From positions 1 through 64,000 of the forward strand of contig NZ_AUII01000018.1 in assembly GCF_000423625.1 (NCBI RefSeq): a stretch of DNA of 64,000 nt. The letters are read 5' to 3'. The position numbers and the translations under genes are program-made. The notes beneath the pieces were generated by a model, which did no database searches, was not told the origin of the DNA, and was given only the letters and a program-made list of their open reading frames with translations. This document shows, one piece after another, positions 1 through 8,955 of this stretch (position 1 is the stretch's first letter; every line of letters begins with the position of its first letter). This DNA comes from Pseudonocardia asaccharolytica DSM 44247 = NBRC 16224. GTDB taxonomy: Bacteria; Actinomycetota; Actinomycetes; Mycobacteriales; Pseudonocardiaceae.

Positions 1-307
1 CGACCGCTTCGACCTGCTCGTCGGTGACCGTGCGCGGAGCACCGGGCCGCGGCTCGTCGGACAGGCCGTCCAGGCGCGCCTCCACGAAGCGGCGCCGCCA
101 CTTGCCCACCGTCTGCGGCCACACCCCGAGATCGGCGGCCACGTCCTGATTGGACCCACCGTCCGCGCAGGCCAACACGATGCGCGATCGCAGCGCCAGC
201 GCCTGCGACGACTTCGCCCGCCGCGACCAGCGCACCAGAGTCGCCCGTTCGTCGTCGGTCAAGGTCACCGCGGCCACCGGCCGTCCCGTGCGTGCCACGA
301 CGCCCAT
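1..307 (-). CDS. IS630-family transposase, N-terminal part (cut by the window edge)
   Basis: Only the first 102 codons are visible, starting at the ATG at 307 (reverse strand, opening MGVVARTGRP). The visible part is a helix-turn-helix DNA-binding region: residues about 32-65 contain SRIVLACADG, SNQDVAADLGV and TVGKWRRRFVE, followed by LDGLSDEPRPGAPR, the usual linker before the DDE catalytic domain in IS630 transposases. The catalytic domain would lie outside the window, so whether the gene is intact is unknown. It would catalyse cut-and-paste transposition at TA sites. Confidence 0.8.
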   Translation of the reverse strand, partial: MGVVARTGRPVAAVTLTDDERATLVRWSRRAKSSQALALRSRIVLACADGGSNQDVAADLGVWPQTVGKWRRRFVEARLDGLSDEPRPGAPRTVTDEQVEAV

Positions 308-345
308 ACTAGACATCATCAACGAATTTCAGGCGCAAGACACTA
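1..345. mobile_element. Terminal part of an IS630-family insertion sequence
   Basis: The stretch holds the 5' part of an IS630-type transposase gene on the minus strand plus about 38 bp of upstream end sequence. The likely element boundary is the CTAG at 343-346, because IS630 elements insert at and duplicate TA. The rest of the element lies beyond the left window edge, so the second inverted repeat and the TA duplication cannot be checked. Boundary placement is inference. Confidence 0.6.
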
Positions 346-477
346 GGGGTCCCGGAGTCCCGAACCCGGGGGAATTCCGGATGACACCCGCGCCTTGTAG
401 CAGACAAGGTGGTTCCGGGCCGGGCTCGGAACGCCGACCCAGATCGTGGCCCGTCCGCCGATCCCGGGGAGATCGAA

Positions 478-1530
478 GTGATCGTGATCGCGCTGGCCCT
501 GGCGTCGGCGGCGCTGGCCGCACTCAGCGCCGCCGGTGAGCAGCGCGCCGCGTCGCGGCTGGCCGGCGAGGTGCGGCGGCGCGTGCCACGTCCGGCACCG
601 GGTGCCGCGGAGGACCCGCGTCAGCGCTCGGTGCGACGCCGGGTGCGCTACGCCACCGGCTTCGCGTTCGCCCTGCTCACCACCCCGCTGTGGCTGGGCA
701 GCTGGATCGTCGACGGCGGCAGCTTCTTTCTGCAGGCGGCAGCGCTGCACCTGGGGTCGCTCTCGGTGGTGCAGCCGCTGATGGTGACGACGCTGCTGTT
801 CAGCATTCCGCTGGCCGCCCTGGGTACCGGCCGACGGCCGAGCCTGCGGGACTGGACGGGTGCTGTCGGGGTGTGCGCCGGGCTGGTCCTGGTGCTGTCC
901 ACCCGCGGCTCGTCGACCACCGATACCGCGAACTACCCGACGCTGATCCCGGCGATGGCGGCCGTGCTCCTGCTCGCGGTGATGCTGGTGGTTCTGGCTC
1001 GGGGCCGCTCGGCACCGGTCCGCGCGGCGATGCTCTCGGTCGGCGCCGGCGTCCTGTTCAGCGTGGGCGCCGCCATGACCAAGCTCACCGCGGGGACCGC
1101 AGTCACCGACGGCCTGGTCGGGCTGCTGACCAGCTGGCCCGGTTACACGCTGGCCGCCGTCTCGCTGGCCTCGTTCAGCCTGCAGCAGGCCGCATACGCC
1201 AGCGGTCCCCTGGCCCCGGCAATGACCGCGGTCGTCATCGCCGATCCGCTGGCCAGCTACCTGCTCGGCGTCGTCGGCTTCGGTGAGCCGCTGCCGGAGC
1301 TGGGTGCTCCGCTGGTCCTGGCGGCGCTGGGGATGGGGATCCTCATCGCCGGGGTCGCGATGCTGGCCCAGTCCCCGCTGCTGCACCCGCCCCGGGTCTC
1401 CGGCCAGGTCCCGGCGTCCGCGCCGGCGGACACGGCGACCGTCGACCCCCCGGAGTCCGACCGGGTCGTTCTCCCGGCCGCCGTCGCGGGACGGCCCTGC
1501 GCCGCCACGGGATGCACCAAGGGAACCTGA
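478..1530 (+). CDS. DMT-type multi-pass membrane transporter
   Basis: A protein of about 350 residues made largely of hydrophobic helices, with the general look of the drug/metabolite (EamA-like) superfamily. It opens with a membrane segment (IVIALALASAALAAL). A basic loop follows at roughly 25-55, then repeated helices such as GFAFALLTTPLWLGSWIV and PAMAAVLLLAVMLVVL, and an acidic, proline-rich cytoplasmic tail. The GTG at 478 is chosen because GGGGAG lies just upstream and translation from there begins with a membrane helix; an in-frame extension to 409 adds only low-complexity residues. The substrate cannot be told from sequence. The gene converges on the MarR-like gene that ends at 1538, leaving 7 bp between them. 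Confidence 0.7.
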   Translation: MIVIALALASAALAALSAAGEQRAASRLAGEVRRRVPRPAPGAAEDPRQRSVRRRVRYATGFAFALLTTPLWLGSWIVDGGSFFLQAAALHLGSLSVVQPLMVTTLLFSIPLAALGTGRRPSLRDWTGAVGVCAGLVLVLSTRGSSTTDTANYPTLIPAMAAVLLLAVMLVVLARGRSAPVRAAMLSVGAGVLFSVGAAMTKLTAGTAVTDGLVGLLTSWPGYTLAAVSLASFSLQQAAYASGPLAPAMTAVVIADPLASYLLGVVGFGEPLPELGAPLVLAALGMGILIAGVAMLAQSPLLHPPRVSGQVPASAPADTATVDPPESDRVVLPAAVAGRPCAATGCTKGT

Positions 1531-1537
1531 GCCACCC

Positions 1538-2113
1538 TCACGCGCTCGTGCGCGGCTCGTGCTCCGGACAGTCCACCCGCAGGTCGGCCGGAGCCAGCGC
1601 CGTCTCCAGCAGGGCACACCAGGCCTCGGGGTCGGCGCGGAAGAAGCGGCAGGTCAGACACGTCCGTGCGGTGCTGATGTGCCCGCCGACGTTGAGCTCG
1701 GCGATCGTGTGCAGCAGCGTTTCCAGCGCCGTGGCCTTCGCCGCGTCCGGCTGCCCGCCCAGCGCGGCGCGCAGCGGATCCTGCCAACGACGCAGCCGCC
1801 GCGCCACGGCCCGTCCGATGGCGGTCGCGGTCCAGGCCCGACCGGACCGCAACCCGCGCTCAACCATCCCCTTGCGGACAAGGGTCTGGATCGCGTCGCT
1901 GACCGTCGGCGCCGAGACCTCCAGCCAGCCCGCCAGGGAACCGGTTCCCTGCGGCGGGGCGGTGTCGGCGGTGATCCGCAGCAGCAGCTGGGCCTGGGTC
2001 AACGACAGTCCCTCGGCGAGGGCGCTGCGGCGCAGCATGGCACGTGCCGCGGCGCCCAGCCGTTCGACGGCGTCCATCAACCGCTGGTCGAGGTCCGCCG
2101 GCTCATGGGCCAT
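1538..2113 (-). CDS. MarR-like winged-helix regulator with a cysteine-rich C-terminal tail
   Basis: A 191-residue protein. The central part is a MarR-type winged helix: LTQAQLLLRI, LEVSAPTVSDAIQTLVRKGMV as recognition helix, then RSGRAWTATAIG as wing. After residue 145 the tail carries CLTCRF, a further Cys at WCALLE and CPEH near the end. This set of four Cys and one His could bind a metal or sense redox state. The ATG at 2113 is preceded by GGGAGG at good spacing; a longer reading frame to 2224 adds residues unlike the family. Target genes are unknown, but the neighbouring DMT transporter is a plausible one. Confidence 0.7.
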   Translation of the reverse strand: MAHEPADLDQRLMDAVERLGAAARAMLRRSALAEGLSLTQAQLLLRITADTAPPQGTGSLAGWLEVSAPTVSDAIQTLVRKGMVERGLRSGRAWTATAIGRAVARRLRRWQDPLRAALGGQPDAAKATALETLLHTIAELNVGGHISTARTCLTCRFFRADPEAWCALLETALAPADLRVDCPEHEPRTSA

Positions 2114-2286
2114 GTGACCTCCCTGTCTGTTATCGGTCCGGGGCCAGCCTACGGCCACGGCGGCGCATCCCCGCGGCGGTTCGGCCGGAAGAGGTTCCCA
2201 CGCGCGGCAACCTGAACGGGTCATCTGCCCGACACGCCGCCGACCTCACCCGATTCCGGAACCCGCCCCCCTAGCGTCGGGCGGAG

Positions 2287-3465
2287 TTGACGTTGCCTGC
2301 GTCGAGGGGGACTCCGGTCATACAGGGACGAGAACGAGCTTTCCGGCCGGGCCTCCCGCTCGTCGTCGCCGTGCTGCTCGCGCTGGCGATGCTCATCGGG
2401 CAGTGGTGGCCGAGCGAGCCCGACGCCGGGCCGGACGCCCGCCCGCCCGAGCGCGTCGAGACACCAGCGGAGCCCGCGCAGGACCGCGTCGCGAACTGGA
2501 TGCGGCCGCTGGCCCCCGGGGAGCGTCCACCGCAGTTCGTGCTGTTCTCCTTCGACGGCGTCGGTTCGCACCAGCACTGGCAGCAGGTTCTCGATGTGGC
2601 CGCCCGGTCTGGCGCCCATATCACCGGCTTCCTGTCCGGCACCTACCTGCTCGAGAACGACCAGCGCAACCGGTACCGCGGCCCGGGCCACGCGGCGGGG
2701 AAATCGTCGATCGGGTTCGGCGGATCGGCGGCCGAAGTGGCCACGCTGATCGACGACGTGAACACCGCGCTCGCCCGCGGCCACGAGATCGGCACCCACT
2801 ACAACGGCCACTTCTGCCGCGGAGCCGAACCGAGCGCCGACCGGTGGTCGACCGCGATGTGGAACGACGAGCTGGACCAGTTCTTCGAGTTCATCGACTC
2901 CGCCCGGAACCAGGGCCTCACGCTCGATCCGGCGACCGTGCGAGGCGGGCGGACACCGTGCCTGGAGGGGAACTGGGACGAGGCGTTCCCGGCGATGACC
3001 GCGCACGGGCTCACCTACGACTCCAGCCGGACGTCGAACGGCATCGCATGGCCGACCGACCATGGCGGGATCCGGGAGTTCTGGATGCCGCTCGTCCGGG
3101 TTCCCGCGCTGGGCAAGAAAGTGATCCTGATGGACTACAACCTGTGGTTCGCCCTCAACGGGGCCCGCAACGAGCCGACGCGGGCCGCCGAGTTCACCGC
3201 GGCGGTGCTCGATGCCTACCGGGCGGCCCATGCCGCCGCGTACAACCAGAACCGGGCCCCGCTGGTAATCGGCAACCATTTCAACGACTGGTCGGGCGGG
3301 GCGTTCACCCCCGCGGTCATGCAGTTCATGGGTGAGGTCTGCACGCGGCCCGAGACCGTTTGCGCCACCTACTCGGAGGTGAGCGCGTGGATGGACCTGC
3401 AGGACCCGGCCGTGCTCGCCGAGCTGCGCAGGCGACCGAACGCGCAGGTCGGCGCCGACGCGTGA
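2287..3465 (+). CDS. Exported polysaccharide-deacetylase-like protein
   Basis: A 392-residue protein with one N-terminal membrane anchor (PLVVAVLLALAMLIG, residues about 19-33), a proline- and acid-rich linker and a long extracytoplasmic domain. VLFSFDGVGSHQHWQQVLD matches the start of a NodB-like carbohydrate esterase fold. HEIGTHYNGHFC resembles the second motif that provides zinc-binding histidines. NHFNDWSGGAF, later in the chain, has been seen in similar actinobacterial proteins. It probably acts on cell-wall glycans, but activity is not certain because the canonical metal motif is altered. The TTG start at 2287 has GGGCGGA upstream; a later start is possible. Confidence 0.65.
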   Translation: MTLPASRGTPVIQGRERAFRPGLPLVVAVLLALAMLIGQWWPSEPDAGPDARPPERVETPAEPAQDRVANWMRPLAPGERPPQFVLFSFDGVGSHQHWQQVLDVAARSGAHITGFLSGTYLLENDQRNRYRGPGHAAGKSSIGFGGSAAEVATLIDDVNTALARGHEIGTHYNGHFCRGAEPSADRWSTAMWNDELDQFFEFIDSARNQGLTLDPATVRGGRTPCLEGNWDEAFPAMTAHGLTYDSSRTSNGIAWPTDHGGIREFWMPLVRVPALGKKVILMDYNLWFALNGARNEPTRAAEFTAAVLDAYRAAHAAAYNQNRAPLVIGNHFNDWSGGAFTPAVMQFMGEVCTRPETVCATYSEVSAWMDLQDPAVLAELRRRPNAQVGADA

Positions 3466-3564
3466 GCCGCGCGGTGCTCGACGAGGTCGTGGCCGCCGCC
3501 GCGGTGAGCGGTTCCGCCGCCGTCGGCCAGCGGGGTGAACCGGCGCCGGTAGAGTGCATCTGCG

Positions 3565-4329
3565 ATGACCGACAGTGATGATGATCAAGTGGGTTGTCTA
3601 CCGCTCACGGGCGAACGAACGGTTCCCGGTATCGCGCAGGAGAATTACTGGTACCGCCGCCACGAAGCCGTCTACTGCGCGCTGGCGGCCCGGTGCGCCG
3701 GGGCGGTGGTGCTGGAGGCGGGCTGCGGTGAGGGCTACGGCGCCGACCTGCTGGCCGCCGGTGCGCGCCGGGTCCTCGCGCTCGACTGCGACCCGCTGGT
3801 CACGGCGCACGTGGCCCGCCGCTACCCGCGGGTGGCGGTGGCGCGGGCCAACCTGGTCGCGCTGCCCGCCGCCACCGGCGCCGTCGACGTCGTGGTGTCA
3901 CTGCAGGTCATCGAGCATCTCTGGGAACAGAAGCGATTCCTGGCCGAATGCGCGCGGGTGCTGCGGCCCGGTGGCGCGCTGCTGCTGTCCACCCCCAACC
4001 GGATCACCTTCTCCCCCGGCCGCGACACCCCGCTCAACCCGTTCCACGTCCGCGAGCTCGACCCCAGGGAGCTCGCCGCGCTCGTCGCCGCGGCCGGGTT
4101 CCTCGACGTCGAGCTGCGCGGGCTGCATCATGGGTCGCGGCTGCGCGAGCTCGACGCCCGCCACGGCGGGTGCCTCGTCGATGCCCAGGTGGCGGTCGCC
4201 GTCAGCGGGCGGGAGTGGCCCACGGCGCTGCGCGACGACGTCGCGGCGGTGCGCGTCGAGGACTTCGAGCTGCGCCCCGACCGGTTGGAAGCCAGCCTGG
4301 ACCTCGTGGCCACCGCGGTTCGCCGATGA
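3565..4329 (+). CDS. SAM-dependent methyltransferase of the MGLP cluster (Rv3030-like)
   Basis: A 254-residue class I methyltransferase. VVLEAGCGEGYGADLLAAGA (about 48-67) is motif I, which binds S-adenosylmethionine. VVSLQVIEHLWE and VLRPGGALLLSTPN are the usual post-I and motif III segments. It is followed directly by a GH57 enzyme and a GT4 glycosyltransferase with stop-start overlaps, the order known for Rv3030-Rv3031-Rv3032 of Mycobacterium tuberculosis, where the locus makes methylglucose lipopolysaccharide. A role in methylating the glucan is therefore inferred. The stop at 4327-4329 overlaps the next ATG. Confidence 0.85.
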   Translation: MTDSDDDQVGCLPLTGERTVPGIAQENYWYRRHEAVYCALAARCAGAVVLEAGCGEGYGADLLAAGARRVLALDCDPLVTAHVARRYPRVAVARANLVALPAATGAVDVVVSLQVIEHLWEQKRFLAECARVLRPGGALLLSTPNRITFSPGRDTPLNPFHVRELDPRELAALVAAAGFLDVELRGLHHGSRLRELDARHGGCLVDAQVAVAVSGREWPTALRDDVAAVRVEDFELRPDRLEASLDLVATAVRR

Positions 4330-5825
4330 TCGGGACATTCTGCCTGGTGCTGCACAGTCACCTGCCCTGGCTGGCCCATCACGGACGGTGGCCGGTCGGC
4401 GAGGAATGGCTCTACCAGTCCTGGGCGCACTCCTACCTCCCGGTGATCGACGTGGTGCGCAGGCTCGCCGACGAGGGCCGGCGTGATCTGCTGACCCTGG
4501 GCGTCACCCCGGTGCTGGCCGCCCAGCTCGACGACCCGTACTGCCTGCGCGGGATGCACGACTGGCTCGGCGGCTGGCTGCTGCGCGCCCACGGTGCCGC
4601 GCCGCGACTGCCCGAGCTCGCGGCGCGCGAGCACGGGTTGGCGAGCGCGGCGCTCGGGCAGTTCGAGACACGCTGGAGGCACGGCGCCTCGCCGATCTTC
4701 CGCGAGCTGGCCGATGCCGGCGCCTGCGAGCTGCTCGGCGGCCCGGCCACGCATCCGTTCCTCCCGCTGCTCGACCCGCGGGTGCGCACGTTCGCGCTGG
4801 AGACCGGGCTGACCGACGCGGGCCGGCGGATCGGCGGCCGGCCCGCCGGGATCTGGGCCCCGGAATGCGGCTACGCCCCGGGAATGGAATACGGCTATGC
4901 CGACGCGGGGGTGCGCCGGTTCCTCGTCGACGGCCCCGCGCTGCGCGGCGACACCGCGCTGGGGCGCACCGTCGGCGACTCCGACGTCGTGTGCTTCGGC
5001 CGCGACCTCGACGTCACCTATCGGGTGTGGTCACCGCGCAAGGGCTATCCCGGCGGGCGGGACTACCGCGACTTCCACACCTTCGACCACCCGTCGGGTC
5101 TCAAACCGGCCAGGGTCACCGGCCACACGGTGCCGCCCGAGCACAAGGGCCCCTACGACCCCGAGCGGGCCGCCGTCGCGGTGGCGCGCGACGCCGCGGA
5201 CTTCGTGCGGGTGGTGCGCGAGCGGCTGGCGGCGATCCGCGAGCAACTGGGGCAGCCGGGGCTGACCGTGGCCGCGTTCGACACCGAGCTGTTCGGGCAT
5301 TGGTGGCACGAGGGCCCGGCCTGGCTGGAGGCGGTGCTGCGGGCGCTGCCGGACGCCGGGGTGCGGGTCTCCACGTTGCGCGGCGCGGTCGACGCGGGCC
5401 TGGTCGGCGAACCGGTGCGGCTTCCGGCGGCGTCGTGGGGGTCGGGCAAGGACTGGCGGGTGTGGGCGGGCGAGCAGGTCGCCGACCTGGCGGCGCAGGG
5501 GGCCGGCGTACAGCGCGATCTGCTCGCCGTCGTCGATTCCCCCGGTTGCCGGTCGCTGCCCCGCGACCCGCTGCGTGATGCCCTGGCCGGGCAGGCGATG
5601 TTGGCCCTGTCCAGCGACTGGGCGTTCATGGTCAGCAAGGACTCCGCCGCCGGCTACGCCCGCTCCCGGGCGGAGCTGCACGCGGCGCGGGTCAGCGAGC
5701 TGTCCCGGCTGCTGCTCGACGGCGGGCGGGCGGCCGCAGCCCGGCTCGTCGCCGGCTGGGGCGAGGACATCGTGTTCGGCCACCTCGATGCCCGCGGGCT
5801 GCGCACCGACGCCTTCCACCCATGA
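4326..5825 (+). CDS. GH57 family alpha-glucan branching-type enzyme (Rv3031-like)
   Basis: A 499-residue protein beginning MIGTFCLVLHSHLPWL, the conserved first motif of family GH57 (HSHLPW). The nucleophile motif WAPECGY places the catalytic glutamate at about residue 180. AFDTELFGHWWHEG places the acid/base aspartate at about residue 319. Family members include 1,4-alpha-glucan branching enzymes, and the mycobacterial relative is linked to branching of the methylglucose polymer. The ATG at 4326 overlaps the stop of the methyltransferase (ATGA), and the next gene again overlaps by ATGA, so the three are translationally coupled. Confidence 0.88.
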   Translation: MIGTFCLVLHSHLPWLAHHGRWPVGEEWLYQSWAHSYLPVIDVVRRLADEGRRDLLTLGVTPVLAAQLDDPYCLRGMHDWLGGWLLRAHGAAPRLPELAAREHGLASAALGQFETRWRHGASPIFRELADAGACELLGGPATHPFLPLLDPRVRTFALETGLTDAGRRIGGRPAGIWAPECGYAPGMEYGYADAGVRRFLVDGPALRGDTALGRTVGDSDVVCFGRDLDVTYRVWSPRKGYPGGRDYRDFHTFDHPSGLKPARVTGHTVPPEHKGPYDPERAAVAVARDAADFVRVVRERLAAIREQLGQPGLTVAAFDTELFGHWWHEGPAWLEAVLRALPDAGVRVSTLRGAVDAGLVGEPVRLPAASWGSGKDWRVWAGEQVADLAAQGAGVQRDLLAVVDSPGCRSLPRDPLRDALAGQAMLALSSDWAFMVSKDSAAGYARSRAELHAARVSELSRLLLDGGRAAAARLVAGWGEDIVFGHLDARGLRTDAFHP

Positions 5826-7117
5826 GTAACCGATCGGGCGAGTTTGCCAGGATGCACCGGATGCGGGTACTGATGCTGTCCTGGGAGTACCCCCCGGTCC
5901 TCGTCGGGGGTCTCGGCAGGCACGTGCACGCGCTGGCCGGCGAGCTCGCCGCCGCCGGACACGAGGTCGTCGTGCTCTCCCGGCAGGCCACCGGAACCGA
6001 TGCGAATACCCACCCGACCTGCGACGAACGCGATCCCGACGCCCCCGGGGTCCGGGTACTGCGGGCGGCCGAGGATCCGCTCCATCTCGAGTTCGAGTGC
6101 GACCTGATCGCCTGGACGCTCGCGATGGGCCACGGCATGCTCCGCGCCGCGCTGCTCCACCTCGGGGGCTGGCGTCCCGACGTGATCCACGCCCACGACT
6201 GGCTCGTCGCCCATCCCGCGATCACCCTCGCCGACATGCTGGACGTCCCGTTGGTCGCGACCCTGCACGCCACCGAGGCCGGGCGGCATGCGGGCTGGTT
6301 GTCCGCGCCCCTCAACCGGCAGGTGCATTCCGTGGAGTGGTGGCTCGCCCAGCGGGCCGATTCGGTGATCACCTGCTCGCGCTCGATGCGCGACGAGGTG
6401 GCCTGCCTGTTCGAGCTCGACGCAGACTCGGTCGCCGTGGTGCACAACGGAATCACCGCCCGCGGCTGGCGGGTCCGCAGGGCCGGGGTGACCGCTGCGC
6501 GCGACCGCTACGCCCCCGGAGGCGCCCCGCTGCTGCTCTATGCCGGACGCCTGGAGTACGAGAAGGGCATCCAGGATCTGCTGGCGGCCCTGCCCCGGAT
6601 CCGCCGCCGCCATCCCGGCACCCGGCTCGTCGTCGCCGGTCAGGGCACGCAACGGGAGTTCCTCCTCGACGAGGCACGCCGGCACCGCGTGCGCCGCGCC
6701 GCGACGTTCGCGGGGCACCTTCCCGATGCCGAGCTGGCCGCATTGCTCGCCGCAACCGACGCGGTCGTCCTGCCCAGCCGCTACGAGCCGTTCGGGATCG
6801 TCGCGCTCGAGGCGGCGGCAGCAGGGGCACCGCTGATCGCATCGACCGCGGGCGGCCTGGGCGAGGTGGTGCTCGACGGGATCACCGGGGTGTCGTTCAC
6901 CCCGGGGGATGTAGCCGGGCTGGCCGCCGCGGTCGGGACCGTCCTCGACGACCCGGCCGCCGCGGCGCGGCGCGCCCGTGCGGCGCGCGTCCGGCTCGGT
7001 TCGGAGTTCGATTGGGCCGCTGTGGCGGCCCGCACGGCCGCGATCTATGCCCGCGCTCCGGCGGGCGGCCCCGTCGAGCTCGGCCGACCCAAGATCCCCA
7101 CTGGCAAAACCCTGTGA
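5822..7117 (+). CDS. GT4 alpha-1,4-glucosyltransferase of MGLP/glycogen synthesis (Rv3032-like)
   Basis: A 431-residue GT-B glycosyltransferase. MRVLMLSWEYPPVLVGGLG near the N-terminus is the donor-site loop of glycogen-synthase-like GT4 enzymes. HAHDWLVAHPA and YAGRLEYEKGI follow, then LPSRYEPFGIVALEAAAAG with the EX7E motif. It probably transfers glucose from ADP- or UDP-glucose to a growing alpha-1,4-glucan. The start at 5822 overlaps the preceding stop; an internal ATG at 5861 would also leave a complete domain. The stop codon (7115-7117) lies inside a palindromic repeat shared with five other places in the window. Confidence 0.88.
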   Translation: MSNRSGEFARMHRMRVLMLSWEYPPVLVGGLGRHVHALAGELAAAGHEVVVLSRQATGTDANTHPTCDERDPDAPGVRVLRAAEDPLHLEFECDLIAWTLAMGHGMLRAALLHLGGWRPDVIHAHDWLVAHPAITLADMLDVPLVATLHATEAGRHAGWLSAPLNRQVHSVEWWLAQRADSVITCSRSMRDEVACLFELDADSVAVVHNGITARGWRVRRAGVTAARDRYAPGGAPLLLYAGRLEYEKGIQDLLAALPRIRRRHPGTRLVVAGQGTQREFLLDEARRHRVRRAATFAGHLPDAELAALLAATDAVVLPSRYEPFGIVALEAAAAGAPLIASTAGGLGEVVLDGITGVSFTPGDVAGLAAAVGTVLDDPAAAARRARAARVRLGSEFDWAAVAARTAAIYARAPAGGPVELGRPKIPTGKTL

Positions 7118-7156
7118 GTGCGCAACAGTATTAGAACACTGTTTCACACTCACAGG
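7111..7156. repeat. Palindromic repeat copy 1 (degenerate), between convergent genes
   Basis: This is an imperfect palindrome of the family whose arm is TGAGTGCGTAACAGTGTT, a 2-nt centre and the reverse complement of the arm. Here the left arm reads CGCAACAGTATT and the right arm ends GTTTCACACTCA, so three pairs are lost. The outer CCTG/CAGG still pairs. It contains the TGA stop of the GT4 gene and lies between that gene and the convergent acyltransferase (stop at 7180). It probably acts as a bidirectional terminator hairpin. Confidence 0.85.
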
Positions 7157-7179
7157 CGGGCTTGACCTGCGGAACACCG

Positions 7180-7920
7180 TCAGTCCCGGCTGAGCCGCTC
7201 CCGCACCGCGACCTCGGCCTTGCGCGCGATATCGGCCAGCGCCGCCCGCCGCTCGGCCCCGGCCTCGTAGTCGGCGAGCCGGTCGCGCACCACCCGGGCC
7301 GGGGCGCCGACCGCGATCGAGTACTCCGGGATGTCTCCGCGGGCGACCGCATGCGCGCCCAGCACACTCCCCCGTCCGATCCGGGTGCCACGCAGCACCG
7401 ACGCCTTGACGCCGAGCCAGCAGCCCGGCCCGATCCGCACCGGCATCTTCACGATTCCCTGGTCCTTGATCGGCAGCTGTACGTCGGCGGTGACATGGTC
7501 GAAGTCGGTGACATACACCCAGTCCGCGACGATCGTCGCGGCCCCGATCTCGACGTCGAGATAGCAGTTGACCGTGTTGCTGCGGCCGAAGACGGCCTTG
7601 TCACCGATCCGCAGCGAGCCCTCGTGACAGCGAATCGAGGTCCCGTCGCCGATATGGACCCACCGGCCGATCTCCAGTCGTCCGTAACCGGGCCTCGCGT
7701 ACAGCTCCACGTTCTTGCCCAGAAAGACCAGGCCCCGCAGGATCACGTGCGGATTGGCCAGCCGGAACCGCAACAGCCGCAGGTAGCGGACGAGGTACCA
7801 GGGCGTGATCGCGCGGTGGCGGATCGCCCAGCGCAGCGACGCGAGGGTGAGGAAACACGCCTGCTGCGGATCGCGACGGATGCGCCGCGTCCGGCGACGC
7901 ACGGCCCGAGGCCTCGGCAT
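7180..7920 (-). CDS. Hexapeptide-repeat acyltransferase of the MGLP region (Rv3034c-like)
   Basis: A 246-residue protein. The N-terminal third is basic and helical (RRRTRRIRRDPQQA, WYLVRYLRLLRFR). From about residue 75 it shows left-handed beta-helix turns: LEIGRWVHIGDGTSIRCHEG, GDKAVFG, VEIGAATIVADWVYVTD, and IGPGCWLGVKASVLRGTRIG with VVRDRL afterwards. This is the LbH acetyltransferase fold. Mycobacteria carry a similar transferase beside the MGLP genes, and the polymer is acylated there, so O-acylation of the methylglucan is a reasonable inference. The ATG at 7920 lacks a clear ribosome site; a GTG at 7929 is an alternative. Confidence 0.75.
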   Translation of the reverse strand: MPRPRAVRRRTRRIRRDPQQACFLTLASLRWAIRHRAITPWYLVRYLRLLRFRLANPHVILRGLVFLGKNVELYARPGYGRLEIGRWVHIGDGTSIRCHEGSLRIGDKAVFGRSNTVNCYLDVEIGAATIVADWVYVTDFDHVTADVQLPIKDQGIVKMPVRIGPGCWLGVKASVLRGTRIGRGSVLGAHAVARGDIPEYSIAVGAPARVVRDRLADYEAGAERRAALADIARKAEVAVRERLSRD

Positions 7921-7995
7921 GCCGGTCACACGGAAGACCCTATGCCGCGTACCCGGTGGAGGAGTCGTCGTCCACGGCTGTGTCACGCTGGAGGC

Positions 7996-8955
7996 GTGCC
8001 GATCCCGCTGATCATCGACACCGACCCCGGCGTGGACGACGCCGTCGCGCTGCTGCTCGCGCTGGCCAGCCCGGAGGTCGAGGTGCGTGCGGTCACCACC
8101 GTCTTCGGCAACGTCCCGTTGCCCATGACGACCGCGAACGCGGCGCGGGTCCTCGCGCTGGCCGGCCGCGGCGACGTCCCGCTGGCCGCAGGGGCCGACC
8201 GGCCGCTGGTGCACCCCCAACCCGAACGTGCCGAGGGCTGGCACGGTGCCGACGGCCTTGGCGGGCTAGCGGCCGGCCTGCCCGAGCCCACCGCGGACCC
8301 CGACCCGCGGGGCGCCGTCGGGCTGATGGCCGACGTGCTGAGGGCCGCGCCGGAGCCCGTGACCATCGTCCCGATCGGTCCGCTGACCAATATCGCCCTG
8401 CTGCTGGCCCTGCACCCCGGGCTGACCGGCCGGATAGACCGCATCGTGGCGATGGGCGGTTCGCTGGGCGCGGGCAATACGACCGGCGCCGCGGAGTTCA
8501 ACGTGTTCTCCGATCCCGAGGCGGCGCACCGGGTGTTCACCCAGGCCGAGGTCCCGGTGACGCTGGTGCCGCTCGACCTCACGATGCGCTGTCTCACCGA
8601 CAGCCGCTGGCTCGCCGAACTGGCCGCGGGCGGCCCGCGCTGCGCACAGCTCGCCGCGGTGATCGGCCACTACCACAACGCGTTCCGGACCCGGTACGGC
8701 CTCGACGCGGTGGCGCTGCACGACGCGCTGGCGGTGCTGGAGGCGGTCGTGCCCGGCACCCTGCGCACCACGGGGTTTCCGCTCCGCGTGGCCTGTGATC
8801 TCGGCCCGGCGCGCGGGGTCACCGTCGCCGACCGGCGCCGGGCGGCCCCGGGCCCACAGGTGAACGTCGCGCTGGATGCCGATATCCCGGCCGTGCTCGG
8901 CGAGGTGCTGAAACGCCTGGTCACACCCCCCTGTGAGTGCGTAACAGTGTTCTAA
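7996..8955 (+). CDS. Inosine-uridine-type nucleoside hydrolase
   Basis: A 319-residue protein with the family's calcium/ribose motif IIDTDPGVDDAVALLLA at the N-terminus. PIGPLTNIALLL, IVAMGGSLGAGNTTGAAEFN and ALHDALAVLEAV follow, the last supplying the conserved late His/Asp pair. It would hydrolyse purine or pyrimidine nucleosides to base and ribose for salvage. The GTG at 7996 is chosen because it precedes the conserved VPIPLIIDTDPG; GGAGG is only 1 nt away, so initiation may be unusual. The last seven residues, CECVTVF, are encoded by one arm of a palindromic repeat, whose central TAA ends the gene. Confidence 0.87.
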   Translation: MPIPLIIDTDPGVDDAVALLLALASPEVEVRAVTTVFGNVPLPMTTANAARVLALAGRGDVPLAAGADRPLVHPQPERAEGWHGADGLGGLAAGLPEPTADPDPRGAVGLMADVLRAAPEPVTIVPIGPLTNIALLLALHPGLTGRIDRIVAMGGSLGAGNTTGAAEFNVFSDPEAAHRVFTQAEVPVTLVPLDLTMRCLTDSRWLAELAAGGPRCAQLAAVIGHYHNAFRTRYGLDAVALHDALAVLEAVVPGTLRTTGFPLRVACDLGPARGVTVADRRRAAPGPQVNVALDADIPAVLGEVLKRLVTPPCECVTVF

